This document shows, one piece after another, positions 24,058 to 34,360 of a stretch of 64,000 nt of DNA. The notes under the pieces were generated by a model. The model was not told the DNA's origin. It saw nothing but the letters and a program-made list of their open reading frames with translations, and searched no databases. Position numbers and translations under genes: made by a program. The first letter of the stretch is position 1, and the number at the start of each line of letters is the position of its first letter. The stretch covers positions 12,669,172 to 12,733,171 of the forward strand of contig CM052354.1 of the NCBI GenBank assembly GCA_028551475.1, in the 5' to 3' direction. The DNA comes from Casuarina equisetifolia (lineage: Eukaryota > Streptophyta > Magnoliopsida > Fagales > Casuarinaceae).

Positions 24058-25808
24058 TGATAACTCTATTTTATATAGAGTTATTGTTATTATTTTAGGT
24101 TATATTTAATATAATTTTATTAAGTTCTATTTATATTTAATTGTATTTAAGTATGGTTTTGTTATTTTAGGTAGCAAACCCAAAATGGAAGAAAAGTAAG
24201 AAAATAAGCAAAAATTGGAAGGAAAAGTGAAGAGAAATGAAAGAAGCAATTAATCAAACATATGGAAGGCTGGAAAGAAAGGAGACTAGACGAATTAACA
24301 AGGAAAAAGGGAAGCACGTGACCGAAAGAGGGGACTGATGAACAAAACAAAAGAAGAAGACAAAGAAGGAAACACATGGGACCCGTTAGGCTATGTAGAA
24401 GACTTGTGAGGCCATTATGTGATGGCAACGCAGGAGGTCTTTTATAAACAAAAGAAGTCAAACAAAGAAAGCCAAGTGGAAAACAGCGGGTCGCATGAGT
24501 GGAAAAACGTGTGGGACCAAGGAGAAACGCGTTAGTGCAAGAGGGGCTTTTATCTGGAGACCGAAAGGAGAAACCGAGAGGAGGGGAATGATCGGGCAGA
24601 AGTGAAAAACCAGAGGAGAGAGAGAAAGAAAAGGCAGGCGATCGGACTGGTCGGGAAGCCGGAGTCAGGTAACGTCTCGCCGGAAACGAAGGCCGTGCGT
24701 GAGAGCGCACGACTCTGTGAGAACGCGACGGTCACGCGACAGCTGACCGTCCGAGCGTTCGTTTCCGGCGAGGAAGAACCAGAACGCTTTCTGCGTTCAA
24801 CTCCAAATCTGGCAATTTTTGGGCTTCGTCTCTGCATATCTGCGTGGGTTTTTAGTAGATCTGTATTTTTCAGCACTTTCTGTGAAGACCGTGGTGGCCG
24901 GACGTTGGCGCGTGTCACCGGAGCGTGTCAACGCGTGCGAAAGCGCGTGAGGGCGCGTGTCGGCTCATTTTTGGCCCCGTTTTCCAGACAGCTTCATTTC
25001 CTCTCCCTGATGTGCAGATTTGTGCATTATATTTTGTGATTTTAAGACATTTGGTGACAGCTTTAATGTTTTTAAATTTCAGAATATTTTGTTCACGTTT
25101 TTGCACTGATTTAGTTTATGTAAATATGTTATTTTAATTTATTGTGTTAGAGCTATGATGGAACTTAATTATAACGTATGAATGTTATGATTGTTTGTGC
25201 TTTGTGAGGTATTTTATGAATGTGAAGTTGCATGTTACTGATCTTAATGCATTTAAGTGATTAGCTACCACTTAAATGATCTGATTTGCATATTTGAGTT
25301 CGAACGACGACGATATGCAGTTGCTTCATGTAATATGCAACCATAGATTAATATGGATAGAAATATACCATATGATTTGTGTGGCTTTAGGTGCAAACTG
25401 GAATATTCACATATCTTAATGCACTTGGTTCATTTAATTCATATGTAGAGATACAGTGAGTTGATGAGTTAAGTAGGTTCGCTACACCTAGACATAGGGT
25501 AGTGAATAAATTAGGAAATTCCGCCATCACATGACTAGAATTAATCTTGCAAGCATAAATGATCAACATTTGTACTGAGTAATTAGGGGAAATCAGAAGC
25601 TCTAGCACATTTCGTTTATCAATTTTAGATTAAATTTGGTTATTAAATTCATGTTTTACCATTTTTGTTGGCTAGATAAACTCTAGGATCTATTCACCAT
25701 TAGTAATTAATTAGTTTAGTAAACACCAGTCTTCGTGGGACGATATCTGTACTTATCATTATATTACTTGTTCGACATGTACACTTGCATGTAGAATTTC
25801 ACTGAACA
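24058..25808 (+). repeat. solo LTR, long form (copy L3)
   Basis: 1751 bp, from TGATAACTCTATTTTATATA to TTTCACTGAACA, with a perfect 5-bp duplication AACCT at 24053-24057 and 25809-25813. The start is a hairpin with 10-bp arms (ATAACTCTAT and ATAGAGTTAT) and a 5-base loop. A CpG-rich core spans about 24480-24990. Downstream, the block GTGGGACGATATCTGTACTT and ATTACTTGTTCGACATGTAC near the 3' end resembles Athila/Tat-type gypsy LTR ends. The open frames 24162-24710 and 24602-25039 lie in the GC-rich core and have no homology I recognise. Confidence 0.9.
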
Positions 25809-27826
25809 AACCTGCATCGATGATGTTGGGTGGCATGGGCTATGCAATAGCTTGGAAGAAATGGGGTTTGGTGGAGCCTAGTAGGCTAGCATAAAGCAAG
25901 ACAAGCATGGATGATTAATCTAGATTAAGGTTCGATTCAGGTGAGAATTCAAGCTTAGGTTAAATTTGTGGAACCAAGATTGAATTGCCTTGATGGAGCT
26001 AGGCTTAAGTAGAGCTCATTGAACCTAATTGGTTAAATTAAATGGGCTTAACAAATGTGCCTCATGTTAGGTCCATGGGGGGACAACATGGATGTGGAGA
26101 TTGGCTAGAAAGAAGCCAATGCCTATGGCCTAAGGAAGTAGGTCAAATGGATGGATGTAAAATGATAGGTTTGATAAGGTTTTTAGGGCTCAAAGATAGG
26201 CCGAAAGTTAGTACAACCCCATGCTTGGTAGATAATGGGTCAAATAAGCCTAAGTCTACAAACCTAAGGAGATTTAAGTCAAATATGTTCTATAGATTGG
26301 ATGAATTGGACAAGATCCAAGTTGATGCAAGTCGGGTGCCAATTTAATAGTTAGATTCAAAAAAGGCTTTGTAAGAACCAAGTGGATGAGATAGGTTAAA
26401 TATAAACATGTAAATTCAAATTGATAAGTGCAGTTTAGTGCAAGTTGACTTGTAAAGGCGCATCAAATACATTTGTGCCATAGACACCTAAGAACAATTG
26501 AAGATCTCCTTTGATATACCACATATGACAATAAGGAAATTGTTTGTGGTTAATTCATGGAGGATTCTAGTTCTAGAAAAGATAGAAGCATAGTGAAAAA
26601 CAATGGTGATAAAAAACTTAGGCTATGTAGAGAACTTTTAGGTGAAGGTAAAAACCTAACTACTAATAATAAGTCAATGAAGATGGGCAATTGTAGAGGG
26701 TATATCATTTTATTCCAAATTTGTTGATGGTGGAAGGTTAACTAGATCTCTTATGGTAGATGGTGGATCATGGAGTTAGGTCACAAACCATGTTAGGCAA
26801 ATCCTTCTAAAGGAATAGGCCAACCCATTTAGAGTAGAAGTGTGTGTTTGCACACACATTTATTAAGGATGTGCACCATAGGGGATGATGCATGTGAACG
26901 CATGCACCTACACAATGCACAAGTGCAAGAAACCCATGCATGCATAGAATGTTTTGACACATCTTTTACAAGTGCCATTAAGTTTTTTCCAAAGCCTTTT
27001 TGGCCAATGCATTTCAAGCATTGTTTATTGGTGTTTTTGGTTTGTGATTTCAAAATCTGGGAAGTTTAAAAAATGTGATTTCTTTTTTAGCCTTTGGACA
27101 TAGTTTCTATATATGGTAAAATTAGATTGATTTGGCTTTGAATGGATGGTGCATAGGCCATCATGGATGAGAAAGGTGAAATGAGAATAGTTGTGTTCAT
27201 GGGCTTTTGGTACCTTTGTTTGGATAATTTAGTGTCATTGGACATTGATGATTGCATTACGACAAAAGGACTTATGGTTTTCTTATAGACCTTATGAGAT
27301 TTCATTACTTCAAATTGTTTTGGCTTTACTATCTAATATATTAGGTGTTTAGGATCCTATTACTTACGTATTTGACTAATATATAGGGTTCCAAAAGGAT
27401 AATGATATCTTAATAGGTAGATTGTTACGTTCTTGAATGAGGATTCAATTAGTGTTCTTCATTAGATACCTTCATTCTTGTCTTTTGATAATGACAAAGA
27501 GGAGATAATTTTGTCTATTTTGTAGTTATCTAGGATTCTTTGGTTATCCATGAAACTAAGGTATAATGTTCCAAACAAAGGGAGAATACAATTTAAGGAG
27601 GAAAATATTATTCATCTACTACTATTATTATCTGTTGACATGGACATAATGGAGAAACAAAGTCAAGTGGTGTCAAGAGCAAGAGATAAAAATGGAACAC
27701 ATGAAAACCTGCATTAAAGCAAGGCAATTTTGGAATCACTATTAAGCTCTACAGAATAGTCAATCCTTAGAGAATATTCAATTCTTTCTAAGAGATAAAA
27801 CTACATATATAGAGGAAGTAAAGATG

Positions 27827-27829
<3 letters not shown>

Positions 27830-27876
<47 letters not shown>
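27830..27876. repeat. (TA)n microsatellite
   Basis: About 23 uninterrupted TA units, followed by CACA. Ordinary simple repeat, likely length-variable. Confidence 0.95.
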
Positions 27877-27881
<5 letters not shown>

Positions 27882-29230
27882 GAATAGACTAATTGATTGA
27901 CATTGGTGTAGATTATGTCTTGGTTCAAGATAAGTGTGATCTTAAGGGAAGGTGAGTGAGAGCTTTAGTCTAAACAACATTTTCTTTGGCAAGTAGTGAT
28001 TATTATGGAGACTACTTATTATATCAACATTTAGAGATACAACGTTCATTAGGGAAAAGCTAGATAAACCTATAGTTAAGGTAAGTTAATAAATAAACAG
28101 AGGATACAATGTCAATTGATGTACCTAGGATTAAATAATTAATTTTACTTTTCTAGTTGCCTCCCTGGTGATTGTACAAGCAATAGGACCCATTGATCTT
28201 AATCATTTTGTGGTTTTCGGGTATCCCTAGTTTGAATCCATAAGGAGAAGGAGCCTATGATTGTGTGAAAACCTATTGTTAGATAATGCCATGTACTATC
28301 AAATGATGGATCATATGATGTGGATAGTTACAAAGTGATGTTACATTCTCATTGGTGATCATGAAGACTTTGATATAGGTGACATTAAGCTTTGGTAGTG
28401 ATTTATATTGTAATATATCAGCCCTTGAGATTTGAAGTTAAAAGAAGATATAGTTTTTAATGTACTTAAGTAACAAACATTTCTATTTACTTTAGGGTAA
28501 CTTCCTTAAGTATAAGTTTACTTTTCTAGTTTTTTAACTAAAAGATTGGTTGTTAGATCTTGCAAGGGTTCTTAGAGAAGTTGTTGATGGAGCTTATGGT
28601 AGAACTTGCCATAAAAGACCTAAGAGTAGCATGATCTATATGTAAGGTGAAATACTCAAGATAAAGTGTTATGGGATTCCATCAACATAATTGAATTGAA
28701 AAGTTAAACTAAGAAAGAGTCTATCTATTAGAGGCTAGATGCCTATCACTCATACTATTGATCAACATTTCAACTTGTTGGAAAATGGATATGATTAGAG
28801 ATTATCAAGGTTGCACTAGTGATGAAAACTTAAGAAAAGGCATGTATAAGGTTAGATATTACCTATGAAGCAAACATGATTAATAAGTGAACATCTGTGT
28901 TAGGATTTCTCTGCAACAAGTTATAGATTTACACTTGGCAAGAACTCCCCTAGTGGTAAGAGTACTACCAATTATCTTCATAGTTGATTGAATGACTAGT
29001 ATTGGATTAGCTACAATTAGTGGGATAGTTATCAACTATAGAAACCATGATGTAGTTGTGATTATAAAGGCCATAGACCTTATATAGGTTTGCAAAGATT
29101 CAATGAGGAGTTGGATCAAAGAATTCAATGGATTATTCTAGAATGTTGCACTTTTAGCTAGGTATCTCTTCATCAGAATAAAGATGGAAGAAGAGCTTAA
29201 AAAGCTAGGATAGGTCCACATTTCCCATTG

Positions 29231-29325
29231 TAGTTAACATGATAACCAATTAAATATCTCTTCTTGGTGTAGTTAACATGATAACCAGTTAAATATCTCT
29301 TCCTAGTGTAGTTAACATGCTAGTT
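29231..29325. repeat. 39-bp tandem repeat, about 2.4 copies
   Basis: TAGTTAACATGATAACCA starts at 29231, 29270 and, partly, 29309. The two full units differ at a few bases, and the third breaks off after about 17 bases. Confidence 0.85.
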
Positions 29326-29442
29326 AGGATAATGGATCAATGTAAAGATTAGCTTAACCATAGGGCTCGAAGATTAAAGTAATGTATGTATAGGATCACC
29401 TACTTTGGAGGATTGTTGCAATAGTTGTTTCAATGTGGAGAT

Positions 29443-29720
29443 TGTTAGGAATTTGTAACAATCAATGAGGGGTAGATTGCAATCTAGCCTTTTAGTAATT
29501 TCTTCTCCTTAAGTTTATAGGGGTCTTGTGTAACTCTTAGGAGGATTGTGCAACACTATGAGAATGGTAGCCAGGGGTGCATTGCTTTGTGTTTAGGTTT
29601 CAACTAAGAGAGAGCAGTGATAGCTAGAGGTACACTACTTTATGTTGTAGGTTCCAACTAGGAGAAAGCAATGAAATGTAGGCACAACATGAATACCGTG
29701 GGACAGTATAGCACCCAAGA
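29443..29720 (+). repeat. LTR-like repeat, right copy of element D
   Basis: Starts TGTTAGGAATTTGTAACAAT after a purine-rich GTGGAGAT, a frequent layout at the 3' LTR of plant elements. It matches the left copy near 21531. It contains an internal duplication of about 60 bp (GGTAGCCAGGGGTGCATTGC and GATAGCTAGAGGTACACTAC). The far end is not defined. Confidence 0.45.
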
Positions 29721-30690
29721 TATGAAAACTATAGAGTTACTAGGCGTTCTGAGAATAACCATGTGTAAGTTATGTGCAACTCTTCTAAAATACATCCATG
29801 TACACTTTTTGGAGAAACTCAAAAAAAGCATAAGGTATCGGTAATTGTGCCCTTAACAATAGATGTAGGACAGATTTGTCTAAACCATCTTAAATCTAGT
29901 ATCTCTTGTGTGTTATTTTGCTTGATTTGTGGCTTTTATTGTTCACCTGATAGTATTTTTGCAACAATTAAATGGTGCTTAAGCAATAAGACCAAGGCGC
30001 TGGTGCTTGTACTTGCCATTAACCCTACCTTTGCGTTTTTCTTTTCCCTTTTCTCCTTTCAATAGTCCTTGAGCAAATTGCATGAGATTGAGAGCACCAC
30101 AATCATGTAGTTGGATACTAATCTACACGAATAACAAAGAGATAGGGCTCAAAATAAGGAAAATGAGAGAATGCAACCGATTTTCCAATTAAGATTGCAT
30201 TGGCTATTGCTGATTTGGTAGCGAGCATGGAAGTTGTTTGTAACCATTATTCTTGCTCATTTTTCTTGTTCGTAGTCCAATTACAGAACCTTAGAGATAA
30301 TATAATAATCAAAAGTTAAGAGTACATGTCGTATTGTCCACGTTCTCAATCTTTTCTGTAATGAAGCTGCCATAATGGGATTGCTATGTTGAGATAAGCT
30401 ATTGAATTACTTCAATGTCGCACGCACGATCCTATTGTTTTATAAAACAACACTAATTTTTTTATTGTTAAATCATTCCACTTTTACTTTCTCTCCTTCC
30501 GTATGGAAAAGGAAATTAATAAAATATTCCCAAACAACCTACTCTGTTAATTCCTTTTCGGTTAAAGGAAAATCATCGTTTGTGAACAATTAGATAATTA
30601 TGAGCGATGTGACAAATTTCAAAACATACATCTAAAGTACGAGGAAGATCGCTTTGATATTAAACTTCTAGTAAAGAAAAGCGACATTGG
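29721..30690. other. intergenic sequence, 3' side of the CLE gene
   Basis: No element motif recognised. Open stretches at 29772-30065 and 30402-30593 (plus) lack known domains. It lies downstream of the CLE gene and marks the change from element D to gene-bearing DNA. Confidence 0.45.
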
Positions 30691-30693
30691 AAC

Positions 30694-30765
30694 TCAAGCT
30701 GGCATCCTAGTGATGAAGTCACGGATAGTTGATCCTGGAGTCTGGTGTTCAAATCCCTGATCAGA
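30694..30765 (+). repeat. tRNA-like sequence with A and B boxes, possible SINE head
   Basis: TGGCATCCTAGTGA (30700-30713) resembles a Pol III A box (TGGCNNAGTGG) with extra bases, and GGTGTTCAAATCCC (30744-30757) resembles a B box (GGTTCGAATCC). The spacing of about 30 bases fits a tRNA or tRNA-derived SINE. I could not fold a full cloverleaf and saw no clear SINE tail, so it is not called as a tRNA gene. Confidence 0.35.
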
Positions 30766-30837
30766 ACATAGAAAACGACATTTAGAGCAACAGAGAAATA
30801 AAAAGACAGAGTTCATCCTCTTCTGCTAAAACATAGA

Positions 30838-31059
30838 CTAGTGATGACGAGGGTCAGGTCCTCCAGGGCTTAATCGATCAGGCAGAGAAAGTCCATCAAT
30901 CATTTGCCGTCTCCGTATGCCTTTCTTCAACGCTTCTCTCGCACTTTTCACGAATGACTGGGACGTCTCCTTTGAAAATGGAGGAGGAGATCGTGCCTCC
31001 ATTCTAGAAAACGAGAGCAAAACAAGGACAAGGCATAACCATAGCTTGAAGTGTGCCAT
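30838..31059 (-). CDS. CLE-family signalling peptide precursor
   Basis: A 73-residue single-exon precursor of a small secreted peptide hormone. The last 12 residues, RLSPGGPDPRHH, directly before the stop, are a canonical CLE motif, matching the CLE1/3/4-type group. Such peptides are cut from the precursor, modified on proline, and bind leucine-rich-repeat receptor kinases of the CLV1/BAM type at the cell surface. The N-terminus MAHFKLWLCLVLVLLSFSRM is a signal peptide, and a variable charged middle (SAREALKKGIRRR) ends at the cleavage region. The chosen Met (31059) starts the signal peptide. An upstream in-frame Met at 31089 would add ten polar residues and lies near the expected transcription start. 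Only clearly intact host gene in the window. Its specific role (root, shoot, nutrient response) cannot be read from sequence. Confidence 0.9.
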   Translation of the reverse strand: MAHFKLWLCLVLVLLSFSRMEARSPPPFSKETSQSFVKSAREALKKGIRRRQMIDGLSLPDRLSPGGPDPRHH

Positions 31060-31118
31060 TGTAGTTTTATGCGTTTCATATATTGTCATCGGTGTTGGGA
31101 TTCGGAGTTGGGAGCAGC

Positions 31119-31126
31119 ATTTATAC
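31119..31126 (-). promoter_or_regulatory. TATA box of the CLE gene
   Basis: GTATAAAT on the minus strand, 60 bases before the chosen start codon. Transcription would be expected to start near 31090, giving a leader of about 30 bases. Confidence 0.55.
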
Positions 31127-31189
31127 AGACTTACCTCAGTGACTCTGTTATCAAATGCTGCCACTTACTTTTTCTATAATCCGGAAGTG

Positions 31190-31886
31190 CTTCTAGTGGA
31201 ACCTAAACGCTAGCAAGCACTCGGTCATTGATGAACAGTGGATTGTACGTCCGCACAAAAAAGTGTGTAGTGGACATTCTTTAGCCGACTCTAAGACCTT
31301 TTTGTCCCACTCTTTTGTTCGTATTTGACCTTAACGGGATTATATAGTCAACCAATACACCGATCACAAAGGCCTCTTTCTTTGAATACCGCCTCCATTT
31401 GTCTATATCTACCTCCCAATTTTTGCTTTCGGAAAGAGAATGACATTAATTCCACCAACCACTTATCCAAGCGAGTTAACTTGAAAGAAAGGTAACAAAG
31501 ATACAACCGGTTCAATTAAAATGAAGTGCATACTTTTATCTACTTTTCAGTGTCTTCCATGACTTGTCAACGATATATTTGGAAGAGTTTTCTCCAACTC
31601 ATCACATTTGGCCTTATGCGTTTACCTTTCCTGGAAAGCCGATGAACGTTCATATTGGAGGGTCGCTGTTAGGTGATCATGCTAGTTCTCGTTCCAAGTA
31701 GTATTTCCAAAGTTCAAATCCTTTTTCGTTTGCTTTCCGCTTATAATCTTTTATAACCGCATAGTCAATCTTATTGGTCCCTTATCTGTCCTATTCTTCT
31801 ACGTTCCTCTAGAGGGTGAAATCTGCTTTGATTTTTCAAGCAAACATGTAAGTTGATAAGAAATTAGACACACATAGATTGGAAGG
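31190..31886. other. upstream region of the CLE gene
   Basis: About 700 bp with more balanced composition than the retroelement regions. It is the likely promoter-proximal DNA of the minus-strand CLE gene. I recognise no further specific motif. It ends at the miniature LTR element. Confidence 0.5.
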
Positions 31887-31963
31887 TGTTATGGTGTTAA
31901 GAGTTATTGGGCCTACCTCCTTGCAAAGAGTTCTCTTTTTGGCTCAGTGGTAGGTCCGTAACA
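31887..31963 (+). repeat. left LTR of the miniature element
   Basis: 77 bp, TG start and CA end. Confidence 0.85.
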
Positions 31964-31965
31964 AT

Positions 31966-31977
31966 TGGTATCAGAGC
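31966..31977 (+). other. primer-binding site of the miniature element
   Basis: TGGTATCAGAGC, identical to the standard plant site complementary to initiator tRNA-Met, two bases after the LTR. Confidence 0.85.
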
Positions 31978-32031
31978 CAAACTCCACATCCTCATCCGCC
32001 GAAGATGTCAAATAAAGGAACCGTGGGGGTA

Positions 32032-32108
32032 TGTTATGGTGTTAAGAGTTATTAGGCCTACCTCCGCTCAAGGAGTTCTCCTTTTGGCTCGGTGGTAGGT
32101 CTGTAACA
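32032..32108 (+). repeat. right LTR of the miniature element
   Basis: 77 bp, same ends as the left LTR. Confidence 0.85.
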
Positions 32109-32138
32109 AAAGGAATACTCTCAAATCTTATACTAACT

Positions 32139-32387
32139 ATTAGAGATACGTGTGTATGTTTGGTATTATATTTCCTAATATGGTCCATTATTCTTTCTAT
32201 AGTGCATAGGTTATTTGGGAAATTATCATTCTGTATTGTAAGAGTATTTTCTATTTATTTCTCTATATATTTTATTTTATGATCATTCCTATTATAAAAG
32301 GACAACTTTTCTATACCTTTTTTTCAAGAAAACAATACACGAAAGTTCCCAAGTTCTATGTCTTTCTTCATTATCACTTTGTAACAT
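32139..32387 (+). repeat. copia-like LTR, left copy (element E)
   Basis: About 249 bp ending TTTGTAACA and followed at 32388 by TGGTATCTTGAG, a primer-binding site with the first seven bases standard. It matches 32947-33118 through the stretch TTATATTTCCTAATATGGTC and beyond. The start has lost its TG (TATTAGAGATAC). Confidence 0.65.
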
Positions 32388-32946
32388 GGTATCTTGAGCC
32401 ATTTTTTCCCTAGCTATAGCTTTTGCTCTTGTTCTTTAATTTTTTTTTTTGTATACCCACAAGTTTTTTATCCAATCGTTTTCCCACTACGAGCTCCTCT
32501 TAACAACTTTTTTTGGTCGGCACCATCCTTGTAGGTCCGTTGCCCACCCAACCATTCCCAACCAAACCTAACAACCTTTTTGAGTAGCCTTGTTTCTATA
32601 CCCATCCTTGATGTTGGATAAGGTTGGACCCACATGACTATTCCATGTTAATCGGGCTTAAGGCACAATCTTTACCTAATTTTTTTGCCCTTTTCCACTA
32701 TTGCCGCCACTAGCCACCCTAAATTGGGTGACCCACTTTACCTCATGGCGTTTGGTGGCTTAGAATTGTGTCTTCTTGCCTCCCCACTCACTGACACTAA
32801 CACCTTCACAACCTAAGCTTTTCCTCTCATATTAGAATGTGAGGATTTATTCCAAAACCTTAAAGCATTAGATAGAAAATTCTTATTACTTATAAGACCA
32901 TAGGCCCATCCTCTCACTTCCAATGTGGGACAATACTCATTTTCAA
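32388..32946 (+). mobile_element. short non-coding interior of element E
   Basis: About 560 bp between the two LTR copies, with no open frame and no gag or pol motif. The element is either a non-autonomous derivative or one with a large internal deletion. It is C/T-rich in its first part. Confidence 0.5.
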
Positions 32947-33152
32947 CATTGGAGATACATGTGCATATTTTATATTATATTTCCTAATATGGTCCATTAT
33001 TCTTTCCATATAGTGTAGGTTATTTAGGAAACTATCTTTGTATATAGTTAGGGTATATTCCATTTATTTCTTTGTATATTCTCCATTACGGTCTTTCCTT
33101 ATGTTATAGGAAGGCAATCTAATAAAGAAAGACATAGAACTTAGGAACTTTG
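32947..33152 (+). repeat. copia-like LTR, right copy with inverted end (element E)
   Basis: Matches the left LTR from TTGGAGATAC to about 33118, then breaks. The last 32 bases (33121-33152) are the reverse complement of 32341-32372 of the left LTR with one or two differences. The copy is then cut by the solo LTR at 33153. Confidence 0.6.
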
Positions 33153-34360
33153 TGATAACTCTATTTTTATAGAGTCATTTTATCCATATTTAGGCAATAA
33201 ATAATACAATGCTTATAAGAAAATATTTGAATTCCTCTTTATTTACTTGAATTTGTCTTGTTTTTGTAGCATAAGGAGGCATGAAGAAAAAGAATAAGTG
33301 TGGAGAACCTGATGTTTATTATATGGCAAAATATGGTTAAAATATCAAGATCAAAAAAATCAAGATGGGCTTGGACTTTAGATTTTCTATTGTTATTAGG
33401 TTTTCTAAACAATTAGAAAACCTAATCATATTAGGAGTTCAAAGCCTAATTATTATAAGAGTTTAAGACCCAATTGTCTTTGGTCTCTAAAACCCACTTC
33501 TATTAAGATAAGAGATAGGTCTAAACTTAAACCCTATTTAAGAGAAGAGAAGAGGTAAAAGGAAGGGAGGAGGAAATTGAGCATAACTCAAGGTTTTCTT
33601 GAAGAGAAGACAAAAAGGGTGATAGACTTCTTGTTCTTAGATTCAAGATACCTTCTTTATTTTCTATTATTATTCTTCTTCATTATTTCTTTATGTTTTA
33701 GTTTACTTTTGTTAGAGCTATGATGTAAACCTAATTATGATGGTATGAATGTTATGATTAGTATGTTTTGTAAGATATTTTATTTATGTGAAGTTACATA
33801 TTACTGTGTTTAATGCTTTTAAGTGATTAGCTACCACTTAAATGATCTAATTTGTATGTTTGAGACCAACAAGAGATGATATGCAGTTGCTTCTTGTAAT
33901 TTGTAACCATAAATTAAATATGGATAGACATATACCATATTGTTTGTGTGGCTTTTGGTGTAAATTGGGAATGTTCATAGATCCCAATGCATTTGGTTTG
34001 TTTCAATTCATATATAGAGATATAATGAAATAATGAACTAAGTAGGTTTGTTATACCTAGACATAGGATAGTAAATAAATTAGGAAGTTCTGCTATCACA
34101 TATATATTATCCCTCTTGCAAATATAAATAATTAATATTAATACCTAGTAATTATGGTGAAATCATATGCTCTAACATATTTCTTGTATTTAGTTTTCTC
34201 AGATTTATTTAGTTAATCTATTATTTATCAATTTAATTTGCTAGATAAATTATAGGAGTTGTTCACTGTTAGTAATTAATTGGTTTAGTAATCACCAATC
34301 TTTGTGGGACGATATCTTTCTCATCATTATATTACTTATTTGACATGTTCATTTGTATTG
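33153..34360 (+). repeat. solo LTR, short form (copy S2)
   Basis: 1208 bp starting TGATAACTCTATTTTTATAG. The 3' end stops at TTTGTATTG and lacks the final ACCGAACA seen in other copies. Flanks are CTTTG (33148-33152) and CTTTC (34361-34365), four of five. Its upstream half matches 15612-16861, including the AAGAGAAGAGAAGAGG and CTTGTTCTTAGATTCAAG stretches; its downstream half matches all copies. Confidence 0.8.

Larger units (their letters stand above)
25814..29440 (+). pseudogene. decayed internal region of element D
   Basis: A long stretch of stop-ridden sequence between the two LTR-like repeats. Near 26710-26765 a plus frame reads FVDGGRLTRSLMVDGGSW, weakly like a retroelement aspartic protease (LVDGGS). 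No convincing RT or integrase block was found by eye. The end, just before the right repeat, is a purine-rich CAATGTGGAGAT, like the polypurine tract of plant elements, which supports plus orientation. Assignment to copia or gypsy is open. Includes a (TA)n run and a 39-bp tandem repeat listed separately. Confidence 0.35.
31887..32108 (+). mobile_element. miniature LTR retrotransposon (TRIM/SMART type), 222 bp
   Basis: Two 77-bp direct repeats, both TGTTATGG to TGTAACA-type (GTAACA end). The left copy (31887-31963) is followed after two bases by a perfect TGGTATCAGAGC primer-binding site (31966-31977). The internal part is 68 bp and has no coding capacity. A G-rich CCGTGGGGGTA lies just before the right copy and can serve as polypurine tract. 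The repeats differ at about six positions. Flanks GAAGG and AAAGG match at four of five bases. This is the layout of TRIM/SMART non-autonomous elements, which are moved by proteins of other elements. It lies about 830 bp upstream of the CLE start codon. Confidence 0.85.

Noticed and set aside
27830..27876. (TA)23 as a possible scaffold or replication feature.
   Set aside because: Ordinary microsatellite; nothing around it supports a function.
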